From a virus, in the IMG/VR virus record IMGVR_UViG_3300007513_001461, positions 1 through 26,637 of that record: a stretch of 26,637 bases of DNA; one strand, 5' to 3'. Shown here one piece after another: positions 12,040 through 21,159 of the stretch. A program made the translations under genes and the position numbers. The stretch's first letter is position 1, and every line of letters starts with the position of its first letter. The notes beneath the pieces are model-generated. The model was given only the letters and a program-made list of their open reading frames with translations. It was not told the DNA's origin and searched no databases.

Positions 12040-15000
12040 ATGGCTGCTTCTGGCGTACTTGGAAAACTAAAAGTCATATTGGCTGCTGATGCTACGCAGA
12101 TGCAAAAGGGCTTTGATAAGGCGCAAAAGAATGCACGAAATTTCAGTGCCAAGATCGGAAGGGTTGGCGATGAGATGAACCGGATCTTTGTTCGGGGCAT
12201 GATGGCTGGCACGGCGGCACTGACAGCGTTTGGGGCAGCATCGGCCAAGGTTGGATCAGAGTTTGAGTCAGCGATGCAGTTTGTCGGCGCGACAGCAAAT
12301 GCCACTGGCGTGGAGATGAAGGCTCTTGAGAAAGAAGCAAGAGATATTGGATCAAGCACGTTATTTTCGGCCCGTCAAGCAGCGCAGGGAATGACCGAGT
12401 TTGCTCGTGCCGGTATGACAACTAATGAGATTATTGGTGCATCTAGACCCGCGATGTTGCTTGCAGGTGCGACAATGACCGATATGGCGACTGCCACGCA
12501 AGGTATGTCGGCCACACTTAAACAGTTTGGTTTAGATACGTCAGAGGCAAGCAGAGTATCAGATGTTTTGGCACTTGCAACGCGGCGATCGTTATTTAAC
12601 CTAACTGGGTTACTTACCGCTATGAAGTATGGTGGACCACAGGCCCGTGCTTATGGTATGTCCCTTGAGGAAGCCGTCGCCGGAATGATGGAGTTCAGAA
12701 ATATTGGTCTAGAGGCGCATCAGGCCGGTGTCTATTTCCGAATGATGTTAGCTAAAACAGGCAAGGTTACTCCCGAGGCGGAAAAAGAACTAAAGAAGTA
12801 CGGATTAACCACTAAAAGTATTAGCCTTAAAACTAATAATTTTGCTGGTGTACTGAAAAATTTAGCGGACGCGGATATTCCAAAGGCCGCTGGTGCTATG
12901 GAGCGAATATTTGGTGTCCGTGCTGGACCGGTTGTTCAGGTTCTCGTGGAGAACATGAAGCAGGGTAAGGATGAATTTAATGAGTTCACAGAGGCATTAA
13001 TAGGTGCTGGTGGGACTACGGAGGATATGTATAACCGTATATTGGATACGGTTAGTGCGCAGTTTACGATTATGAAATCTGCATTTGAAGAATTGATGAT
13101 TGTCATTTTTCAAACGTATGGTGAGGCACTAAAAGAATTTTTTACGCAGTTGGCCGCGACTTTAGCATTTACCGCGCAATATCTTTCTAGAAGCGAAGAA
13201 TTGGGTGGTGGTGTCGCCGATATGCTCCGGTCAATGACAGAGTGGTTGCAGAACAATCAGGCGTATTTTGCCAAGTTTATTGAGGATATGATAAATCTCA
13301 TTGGCACACTAATAAGTGTAATGGTTGAAGTGGCTCGTTGGGGCCGGATAATTGCGGCGGTGTTAGCAGCGGTTTTTGTGGCAACAAAAGTACATGCATA
13401 CACTACGGCGTTGATTGGATTAATCGGTGTTGCAAGAACATTAGTCGCTACGATTTATGGAATTAGAGCAAGTATTATTGCGGCACAGGCGGCAGCGGCT
13501 TTTGCGACTGGTGGTATACTTCCTGTTATTTTAGCGATCTCAAGTGCAGTCGTTGCTTTGGTTACGACATTGGGTCTGTTGCCGGGTGCGAGTAATGAGG
13601 CGGCAACGGCATTAGATAAATTTTTGGCAATAGATGAAAAGCGTAAAGCCAGTCAATTGGAGGGATACAAAAAGAGTGCGGAAGGATCTAAAGTTTATAT
13701 TGCGGCATTAAGAAACGAGTTGGCCCAAACAGAAAATTTAGATCAGACAACCGAAGGCCATATGAAGCATTTAGAGCAAATGACGGGTGCTCAAATGGCG
13801 ATGAATATTGAGGGTGGCAAATGGGTTGAGGTAATGCAGAATGGGGAAAAGGTAACATTATCCCAATCGGTAATTTGGGATTTGTATAATAAGGGCACAG
13901 ATAAAGGAATCGAGCTTCATAAGTTGTTGCAGGAAGAGATAAGAAACGAAAGCAGCGAGGTGGCAAAGTTAGCGTCTCAAACTGATTATATGAGGCGAAA
14001 GGCAGAAAACTATAATGAGCTTATTAACCGGTCGATGGGTGCGTGGGCAACACATGCGGATCTTCGTAGGAAGTTTCATAGACAATTTGGCGTACAGCTT
14101 GATGATGCGGAAGCGAAGGCCGAAGCTAATGATAAAAAGATAGCTGAAAGGCAAAAGAAAGCGGAAAATCAAGCCCGTATATATCAAGACAATATGCGAA
14201 GGGTACAAAAGCAGGAATTAGATGAAGCTATACGAGTTGCCAATGAGAAGGCGGATGCGGATGAGCGGGTCAGCAAAGAGCATCAAAAACTAGTTGAAAA
14301 GCGCATGAAGGCGGAACTCAAGTTAGCAGAATTTGAGAAAAAGTTGGCTCGTGAAAAAAGACTTTTAGATAGTCATGGATTATTGGAAAGGAGATTTCAA
14401 CTAGAAGATGAGCTGGAAGCACACCAAAAGTTAGTTGATGAAACTACTAAACTTTATAAAGAGGGCCATGCGAAACGTGAAGAGATAGAGCGGCAAGCTA
14501 TAAGAACGCGCGAAGATATAATTACCAAGTCGATAGCAGAATTTTATTCTGAAATGAGACAGATGCGAGAGAAGCTGGTTGCAGAAGATCATGAAAATGC
14601 AGCATTAACAGAAAAAGAGAAGCGGAAGGTAGCAAATCAGGCCGAGTTAGCTGATCTAAAACTCCAAAGAGACAAAGCTGTGGAAATGTACGAGGAAGGT
14701 GCATTAGAGCGGATGGATATTGATTATGCTTATGCACAGGCCAGAGCTAAACTACGAGAAACGCAAGCGAATCGTGAGCGAGCAATTGAGGCAAAGGCCC
14801 GCGAGGAATTTCGCGACACCCTTCAAGGGGAGGCAGAAGATTTAGCCAAAGCACTGATGGGTCCACGACTGGCGTTGCAATTAGAGTATTCAAAACGTGT
14901 AAACGAGATGCGTAAAGTTCATGCGTCCAAAGCCCAACTGGAGATTGCTAAAAATATTTATAAATTAAAGTTGCGCCAACTCGCAAAAGAGGAGTTTGCA

Positions 15001-16716
15001 ACCCTAAAGAGTATACGAGATCGGGGTCGTAAAGCTACGAAGTTAGAGCTATTGTCCGAGCGTGCAGGTTTTGGGATTTTTAAGAAGTTCTTGAAGTCCC
15101 GCGCAAAAATGAAGGAACGTGAGCATAAATTAGATGAAAAGCGTCGGGAGTATAAGGCACTAAAAGACACCTTGACTCGTGACGAACAAAAAATGGCAGA
15201 AGCGGAGATGGCTAACGAAGCCTTTGCCATATGGAAGGAGAAGGTAGGAAAGATCATCAAGGTGATCGGGGATATTGGGAAGGCCATAGCAGCAACTATT
15301 AAGGGAATGACCGCTATAGCCAAGAAGGGTGCGGAAACATTTAAGTTTTTTACTGGTTTTGAATTTGATTTGCGTGGGATTGTAAGTGAGTTCGCTGCTG
15401 CATCTTCTGAAATGGCATCCAAGGGTGCGACAATGGATGTTAAAGCGGAGGCTGCTAAAAAGGTAACGGAATTAGTTAGTAAGGCCACGGGCTTTATGAA
15501 AATGGCGGTAGCCGCTGTTCCGGCGTTGCTGCAAGAGCTTACGGCCCAGTTGCCGGGGCTATTCAATGAATTTGTGGAGATGGTCCCACAGATCATTCAG
15601 GGTTTCGCGGATAATATCGGCAACCTAGTTAAAGTCATAGTAGATAACATCCCGGCGATGATAACAGCGGTATTGAGTGCCCTACCTAACCTTGCGACGG
15701 TGTTGGCAGATGCAATCACCACCATAATTGCAGCACTTCCAGAAATACTAGATGCGATCATTGCGGAATTACCAGCAATATTAGATGCATTATTGGCTGG
15801 ATTGGTTCAAATCATTTTGCAGCTGGCGGATACGCTTCCAGTTCTTATTGAGCAAATTGTTGGGATTATTCCAATAGTGCTCGAGGCCGTTATTGGTGCG
15901 TTGCCAGAGTTGCTTCCGGCATTAGTTCGATTGGTAATGCGTGTAGCTATATCATTACTACAAGCCATACCAGACATCTTGGATCATTTATTTGACGCTA
16001 TCCCAATGCTTATTGGTGCGATTGTTGAGGCGTTACCAGCAATATTGGTAGAGTTATTATCAATGTTGCCAAAGTTGATTGGTGCCGTTCTCGCATTGAT
16101 ACCAAGGATTGTTATAGGGATCGTTAAAATGATCCCAAATATTATTGCGTCATTTTTTACTGCGTTCTTTAAGGAGCTTCTTCCAGCAATTCCAAAGATA
16201 GTCAGCATGATAGTTACATCTGCATTAATGGCTATCATAGAAGGTATGAAGCAGATTGGTCAAGCAATTGGTGATTTGTTTAGGGGTAAAGAAGGGAAAA
16301 AGAAGGCGAAGGAGCGGCGTGCCGCTAGAGCTAACGAGACAGAGGAACAACTGAAAGATGCATATATAGGTGAAATGGGCCTAGATAGCTTTTATTCCGG
16401 CATTAATTATGTCCCATCAAATATGCGGGTAAATGTACACAAAGGCGAAGCAATTATACCGGCAGATAGAAATGCAGCCCGTTCCAGAGGTGGAGCACAG
16501 CAGCCCCTCGCCGGTGCGGGTGGACCGGGTTCTATGGGCCAGTCAGCACCTATAGACATTGCTATTATGGCCGAGGGGCGCTTGTTGGATGCGGTACAGG
16601 TGACCGCTATGAGGCGAGGCAATGCACCCGGTATTACAAAACAGCTAACACGAGCGTCGGGTGTTACTGTAGGATTAGATCGCGGACGTTTTAATTACTG
16701 GACCAAGAGTTCATAG
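12040..16716 (+). CDS. Tape measure protein
   Basis: A 1558-residue protein, the longest in the window, which sets tail length inside the tube and may help DNA pass the membrane. SD GGAGA (12028-12032) precedes ATG 12040. Residues about 60-300 form the TP901-type core (SEFESAMQFVGATANATGVEM, then FARAGMTTNEIIGAS). Residues about 430-515 hold several hydrophobic segments able to span a membrane. Residues about 690-1060 are charged helices rich in Glu, Lys, Arg and Ala, likely coiled coil. Residues about 1160-1400 are repeated hydrophobic 'LP' units (separate entry). Near the C-terminus, YVPSNMRVNVHKGEAIIPADRN matches the 'hkGEaviP' motif common at tape-measure ends. At roughly 0.15 nm per residue, an often used rule, the tail would be about 230 nm. 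Confidence 0.92.
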   Translation: MAASGVLGKLKVILAADATQMQKGFDKAQKNARNFSAKIGRVGDEMNRIFVRGMMAGTAALTAFGAASAKVGSEFESAMQFVGATANATGVEMKALEKEARDIGSSTLFSARQAAQGMTEFARAGMTTNEIIGASRPAMLLAGATMTDMATATQGMSATLKQFGLDTSEASRVSDVLALATRRSLFNLTGLLTAMKYGGPQARAYGMSLEEAVAGMMEFRNIGLEAHQAGVYFRMMLAKTGKVTPEAEKELKKYGLTTKSISLKTNNFAGVLKNLADADIPKAAGAMERIFGVRAGPVVQVLVENMKQGKDEFNEFTEALIGAGGTTEDMYNRILDTVSAQFTIMKSAFEELMIVIFQTYGEALKEFFTQLAATLAFTAQYLSRSEELGGGVADMLRSMTEWLQNNQAYFAKFIEDMINLIGTLISVMVEVARWGRIIAAVLAAVFVATKVHAYTTALIGLIGVARTLVATIYGIRASIIAAQAAAAFATGGILPVILAISSAVVALVTTLGLLPGASNEAATALDKFLAIDEKRKASQLEGYKKSAEGSKVYIAALRNELAQTENLDQTTEGHMKHLEQMTGAQMAMNIEGGKWVEVMQNGEKVTLSQSVIWDLYNKGTDKGIELHKLLQEEIRNESSEVAKLASQTDYMRRKAENYNELINRSMGAWATHADLRRKFHRQFGVQLDDAEAKAEANDKKIAERQKKAENQARIYQDNMRRVQKQELDEAIRVANEKADADERVSKEHQKLVEKRMKAELKLAEFEKKLAREKRLLDSHGLLERRFQLEDELEAHQKLVDETTKLYKEGHAKREEIERQAIRTREDIITKSIAEFYSEMRQMREKLVAEDHENAALTEKEKRKVANQAELADLKLQRDKAVEMYEEGALERMDIDYAYAQARAKLRETQANRERAIEAKAREEFRDTLQGEAEDLAKALMGPRLALQLEYSKRVNEMRKVHASKAQLEIAKNIYKLKLRQLAKEEFATLKSIRDRGRKATKLELLSERAGFGIFKKFLKSRAKMKEREHKLDEKRREYKALKDTLTRDEQKMAEAEMANEAFAIWKEKVGKIIKVIGDIGKAIAATIKGMTAIAKKGAETFKFFTGFEFDLRGIVSEFAAASSEMASKGATMDVKAEAAKKVTELVSKATGFMKMAVAAVPALLQELTAQLPGLFNEFVEMVPQIIQGFADNIGNLVKVIVDNIPAMITAVLSALPNLATVLADAITTIIAALPEILDAIIAELPAILDALLAGLVQIILQLADTLPVLIEQIVGIIPIVLEAVIGALPELLPALVRLVMRVAISLLQAIPDILDHLFDAIPMLIGAIVEALPAILVELLSMLPKLIGAVLALIPRIVIGIVKMIPNIIASFFTAFFKELLPAIPKIVSMIVTSALMAIIEGMKQIGQAIGDLFRGKEGKKKAKERRAARANETEEQLKDAYIGEMGLDSFYSGINYVPSNMRVNVHKGEAIIPADRNAARSRGGAQQPLAGAGGPGSMGQSAPIDIAIMAEGRLLDAVQVTAMRRGNAPGITKQLTRASGVTVGLDRGRFNYWTKSS
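15520..16240 (+). repeat. Repeated hydrophobic Leu-Pro units in the tape measure
   Basis: Over about 240 codons the tape measure repeats short units of about 10-20 residues. Each ends in a Pro after hydrophobic residues, for example LPEILDAIIAELPAILDALL, LPVLIEQIVGIIPIVLEAVI, LPELLPALVRLV and LPAILVELLSMLPKLIGAVL. The repeats are clear in protein but diverged in DNA, so they are old. Pro-kinked hydrophobic helices of this type occur in many tape measures and could insert in the host membrane. Confidence 0.75.
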
Positions 16717-16725
16717 GGGCGAGGC

Positions 16726-19700
16726 ATGTCAGGTGGGCCTAATAGTTATATTATTTTTCCAGATCCTTGTCTGACTGGTAGTAAAAATATTGATTCAATC
16801 GAACCCGTAGCGGCAGGTGAATATGTTGGGCCTACAGATTCCGAAAATGATAATCGAGGAAGTCTTGTTGCTACTATGCAGGGAAAATATGTCGAACCCG
16901 GCTTCATTACATTAACTGATGAGGATAAGAAGTTTGATTTTCGTGTTCAGGTTGCTGGTGGGATTAATGGTGGAACATGGGCACATAGGCCAAATAAAAC
17001 AAGCACTGTTGGTACGATAGTATCCGATAAAGTAGGATCAAGCGAGATAACTGTAGGGACTCAATTGGTGGTAAATGATGTAGAGACTCCGCTTACTAGG
17101 TATAAAGATCCCTACACCCCTCTGCTTGTTCAGCCAGCCACTTCCGCTTTGGCAAAAGCGATTGCGATTAATGAAAACACTGAACTTCACGGAGTAACCG
17201 CAACCGGTAATGCAGCCGAAATTGTGTTTGATGTTCGCATAGCCGGTGGTACGTTGGACAATGGTGAACTAGTTATCAATGATGTGGACTTACTGAATGG
17301 CGCGGGTCCAGTTGCATACGTTGTTAATGATGGTACGAGCACGTTGCGTAATGCTATTAATGCGCATACTGGAACACATGGCATTACCGCTAGTACAGTT
17401 TCCACTGGTTCAACGGGTACAGATCGGATTCTTGTGTTGACTGGAACCGATGTCAACCTAGACACTGGGGCAAGTTTAGGGTTGTTTGTAGATGCGGCGG
17501 CGGCAGCGGGATTAGGGTGGACGGGGGCAACAGCTACTATTCATAGAGCTGGTATTACACTTTCTAGTAATACGCATATCGACCTACGACCATCTAGTGA
17601 TATTTCTGGTGTTTTAGGGATCAATTCTGAAATAATCTTTCGATCCCAGATAGCGGGTGGAACAATTTTTAGTGGACAGCTTCTTATAAATGACTTTGAT
17701 CTTGTTGGTCCCGGCCCATTTGTATTTACGACGAATGATGGAACTAGTGCGTTGCGTAATGCAATTAACGCACGGACCAGTATACATGGGATCACAGCAT
17801 CACTAGATGGTACTACAAGGTTAAAATTAACGGCAACAAGTGGAAATTTAAGACTATATGTTGATCCAACTATGCATGTCCCGCTTGGATGGGTAGGTGA
17901 TGTAAATAGCTTACATTCCGGTGATGGTTTTGAAGCCAATAAAAATTATTATGGGTACAATGAAGAACGTTATGTCCATTTTTCACACGGGGGGCTGCTT
18001 GCGACTGGCGGGGATGCTGCTTCTGGCGCGTTTATCCCACGGTTAAATCGGGAAGTAATTTATACAGCAGAGGATACAGTTGGCGATGTGGCAACAATCA
18101 ATGTTGCGTATAGAAATATTGATCAGGCTAACGGGGGATGGACCCAAACAACTATTAATTTTAATCGGAAAGACTTTTGGGGTATTGGGTATACATTAGA
18201 TGTATTCAAAGTTTGTGCTATGGGTGATGGCACCCTACGCATGATGAGCAGAACTGATCGCAATGACATTAATATATGGTGGTCGGAAGACGGATTAAAG
18301 TGGGAATTATTATCTGCTGATGTGGCATCTAAATATTTAGATACGTTTCCAATAAACTATGAGTCCGTAAAGATGGATGGTAGTGGCGATTATCTTCGTC
18401 TTGCTTGGATTGATTTGATAGAGGGAACTACCACGAACTATTTTAGAACTATTGTATCTGGTGATGGCGGGGCATCTTGGTTGGAACCAGAGTTAGCCTT
18501 TACACCAGCAATCGTGGAGAATGGCGACAGTATAGATCAGCATGTTTATACTATGGCTGGACTTCGGGATGACTCTGGTACATTTTTATTGCATTGGATG
18601 GATTCCCTACAGCGGCTACAGACTGGGATTGCAACAGGTACAGGTGCATTTGTAAATGCTAATGTGACTAAAGGTACTGGTGTTCCTAGTGCGATGATGA
18701 AAGCACACATTACGTCGGTTCGTGGTCAGGATTATTATTGGTTAATACTTTGTTATTATATTGTGCCGACGCTTGGGCTTGTAGATTGGCATCGTACCGG
18801 TTGGGAATTTGTTTTATTCCGTATAGATCCAAATGCGCCATTGGGCGACTGGTATAGCAATAATTATCTTACTGGGTCGCAGGGAACGATTAGGTTTGTT
18901 CCTTGCTATATGAACCTTATAAACTGCCATAAATATTTATCGTTTTTTGCGGGTGCCATAGATGCGACCGATGATCCATCATTATTCACAGCAGACAACA
19001 GAACGATCTATTTTCGGCTTGGTGGTTGGGACATGTCGCCGATTGCAAATTATACCGATTATAGAGTCGAAAGCACTCCAAATTTGTATTCAGAGTCAGA
19101 TCCTTACCCACTTCCAATTGTGGGATGGCATATACCATTTGGATTAGTGGCTGGTGCTGGCGGTAATGTGTCTCCCGGCACTCCTTGGACAAGAACAGTT
19201 AGTCAGGTAACGAGTAGTTATAATTCGTGGAGACAGCGACTTTCAGATAATACTGGATTTTTCGCACAATCCTATATTAATGAACTTGATGATACTGCGT
19301 GGTCTACTACTGCTCCTTCCGATGCTCAACCAACATGGATGCCAACCACCGACCAGCAGGGCGGGGTTGTTATTGAAGCAGAAGTAAAGACAGAGTATGG
19401 GTATGATAATGTAATGATAAGTTATGATGCAACTATATTTTTTGATGTAAATGCGTCAGATCATACTTCTGGTGTAAGGCAAGCCGTCTACTTACGAGTC
19501 GTTATAGCGAATAATGGCATTGCTTTAATTGATGTAAATGCTGGCCCAACTCCAATAGAGGCATCGTTTATAAACGCAAATATGGCGGTCTTTAATCGTA
19601 TACGGTTAAGTATTGCATCTGTTAATGTTGGTACTTATTTAGCTCCTTCTTTAGAAACCCAAGTAATGTTATCTCTAAAGACCGTTAGCGGATATGATGA

Positions 19701-21159
19701 AGCCGGGATTCGGGAATGGCAACGTGTAGGGCCATTTACAGTAACTGAAACAACGGTAGCTTCAATTATACAAATATTACGTTTTGGACACCTTCCTAAT
19801 AGTCCGGGGGGTACTCCTCATATGGATAGAAGATCAAATTGGAGGTCTATTAATGTATTTAAGTCCGAAGAGCGTGGTGGTAGTGCGGGTAAAATCAAGA
19901 ATAGTGCTTTAAGCCAGTTTCGAGCGTATGATATTGATACCGATTGGCCTCAACATTTGCGGGGTCGCCTGATAACGGGAAACCCAATTAATATGGGGTA
20001 TGCCATTAGTGCTAGATGGGGTGGTGCTTCTGGATTTTCTGGAGACAACTTTAATGGTCTTACAAAATATCAATATGGCGCAGAAAACCTTACCTTGCCA
20101 TCTCCGCGATTACAATATCGATCCAAATTAGACCTGACCCGATCCTCGTCTGATACGTTCAAGGTAGTACTTGTGGCCGACCCAGACAATACAATGACCA
20201 AGTTTAAGTGGAATTGTATTGCTGCATTTAACTCAAATATTGGTAATATTGGAATCCGTGTATCAGAGGATAAGGTGACATGGAACACGGTAGTACCCAC
20301 CCACCAGACATATATTTCTAGAGCCTTTAGTCCCGATATTTTAAGTATGGAGTCACCAAATAAGGTCGTTGTGAGGCTTGGTGGTGGACCGGGCTATATG
20401 CCAGAGAACGCGGAGTGGAACACAAGTGAGGGCAAACCATTTTATGTGAATCTAGGAGGCACTATTGGCTCTCCTCCAACTGTCTTTACTAGAACCGCAA
20501 ATATTGTTGAATGTATACGAATATCAGATACCGAGTATCATCTAATATTAGATACCGATTTTGATATTACGTTGCTTGGCACGTTATCAGCGATCACTGT
20601 ATTTTCAGGTAGATGGGTATATAAAAATGACGGTATACAGAGCAATAGATACATTGAGATTACTGGCGATCGTGACTTGGGAAATGCTACTAATGAAGCG
20701 TTGTCCGTAGGTACTATAATTGTTGGTATTCAGGAATCGCTTGAGGTGCCTCTTGAATGGACCTCCACAAGTAATGAACAGCCAAATGTTACAAATTACA
20801 AAACCAAGGGCGGATTATCTTGGGCATATCCAGAGGGACCACCTCAACGTACAATTACTGGTAGGCTTGTTGGAGATGTGAGTCAGGAGCAGCGAGATAC
20901 GCTACGACAGTTACTTCGAAGCCATACCCAATACGAAACGAGGCCAGTAGTATTAGTGTTAGATGACACAGATGCCACCGCCACGAGGTATGCGCCATAT
21001 GCTGATCCAGATAATGTAATTCTCGGACGTATCACCAGTGGATCACAGTTGGATAATGCCGCGTGGTATCAACAAACAAAATCTAACTCCCCAGCTGCTG
21101 ATATAGATATTTGGAAACAGGCTGGCGATATGGCTATTACGCTTGAGGAAGAAGTGTAA
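16726..21159 (+). CDS. Large tail-tip/fibre-like protein with flagellin-IN-like and Asp-box regions
   Basis: A 1477-residue protein directly after the tape measure, the place of distal-tail and tip proteins. It starts at ATG 16726 with GGGGCGAGG upstream. Residues about 105-395 carry three copies, one short, of a module like the flagellin/hook IN motif: 'elvINdvdl....ndgTStLRNAINA.tgtHGITAS'. Residues about 405-760 look like a sialidase-type beta-propeller with two Asp boxes, SEDGLKW (520-526) and SGDGGASW (578-585). The middle (about 800-1150) is beta-rich and may bind receptor. The last 150 residues (RTITGRLVGDVSQEQRDTLRQLLRS, RPVVLVLDD, ILGRITSGSQ) resemble the beta-sandwich of distal-tail proteins. 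No catalytic sialidase Arg triad could be confirmed, so binding rather than cleavage is possible. It overlaps the next gene by one base. Confidence 0.75.
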   Translation: MSGGPNSYIIFPDPCLTGSKNIDSIEPVAAGEYVGPTDSENDNRGSLVATMQGKYVEPGFITLTDEDKKFDFRVQVAGGINGGTWAHRPNKTSTVGTIVSDKVGSSEITVGTQLVVNDVETPLTRYKDPYTPLLVQPATSALAKAIAINENTELHGVTATGNAAEIVFDVRIAGGTLDNGELVINDVDLLNGAGPVAYVVNDGTSTLRNAINAHTGTHGITASTVSTGSTGTDRILVLTGTDVNLDTGASLGLFVDAAAAAGLGWTGATATIHRAGITLSSNTHIDLRPSSDISGVLGINSEIIFRSQIAGGTIFSGQLLINDFDLVGPGPFVFTTNDGTSALRNAINARTSIHGITASLDGTTRLKLTATSGNLRLYVDPTMHVPLGWVGDVNSLHSGDGFEANKNYYGYNEERYVHFSHGGLLATGGDAASGAFIPRLNREVIYTAEDTVGDVATINVAYRNIDQANGGWTQTTINFNRKDFWGIGYTLDVFKVCAMGDGTLRMMSRTDRNDINIWWSEDGLKWELLSADVASKYLDTFPINYESVKMDGSGDYLRLAWIDLIEGTTTNYFRTIVSGDGGASWLEPELAFTPAIVENGDSIDQHVYTMAGLRDDSGTFLLHWMDSLQRLQTGIATGTGAFVNANVTKGTGVPSAMMKAHITSVRGQDYYWLILCYYIVPTLGLVDWHRTGWEFVLFRIDPNAPLGDWYSNNYLTGSQGTIRFVPCYMNLINCHKYLSFFAGAIDATDDPSLFTADNRTIYFRLGGWDMSPIANYTDYRVESTPNLYSESDPYPLPIVGWHIPFGLVAGAGGNVSPGTPWTRTVSQVTSSYNSWRQRLSDNTGFFAQSYINELDDTAWSTTAPSDAQPTWMPTTDQQGGVVIEAEVKTEYGYDNVMISYDATIFFDVNASDHTSGVRQAVYLRVVIANNGIALIDVNAGPTPIEASFINANMAVFNRIRLSIASVNVGTYLAPSLETQVMLSLKTVSGYDEAGIREWQRVGPFTVTETTVASIIQILRFGHLPNSPGGTPHMDRRSNWRSINVFKSEERGGSAGKIKNSALSQFRAYDIDTDWPQHLRGRLITGNPINMGYAISARWGGASGFSGDNFNGLTKYQYGAENLTLPSPRLQYRSKLDLTRSSSDTFKVVLVADPDNTMTKFKWNCIAAFNSNIGNIGIRVSEDKVTWNTVVPTHQTYISRAFSPDILSMESPNKVVVRLGGGPGYMPENAEWNTSEGKPFYVNLGGTIGSPPTVFTRTANIVECIRISDTEYHLILDTDFDITLLGTLSAITVFSGRWVYKNDGIQSNRYIEITGDRDLGNATNEALSVGTIIVGIQESLEVPLEWTSTSNEQPNVTNYKTKGGLSWAYPEGPPQRTITGRLVGDVSQEQRDTLRQLLRSHTQYETRPVVLVLDDTDATATRYAPYADPDNVILGRITSGSQLDNAAWYQQTKSNSPAADIDIWKQAGDMAITLEEEV
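17038..17910 (+). repeat. Tandem repeats with flagellin-IN-like motif in the tip protein
   Basis: Two long copies (about 17218-17548 and 17623-17910) and one shorter (about 17038-17220) encode the same module. The clearest match is around 17325-17400 against 17733-17810. There, AATGATGG..AC.AG, GTTGCGTAATGC.ATTAA.GC and the following CATGG.AT.AC.GC are nearly identical at the DNA level. This suggests a fairly recent duplication of the later two copies. The short first copy (QLVVNDVETPL, then ALAKAIAINENTELHGVTAT) is more diverged. Confidence 0.7.

Noticed and set aside
14958-15596. A 212-residue minus-strand open frame under the tape measure
   Set aside because: It mirrors the Ala/Lys-rich coiled-coil codons of the tape measure. 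There is no SD, no motif, and no other minus-strand gene nearby.
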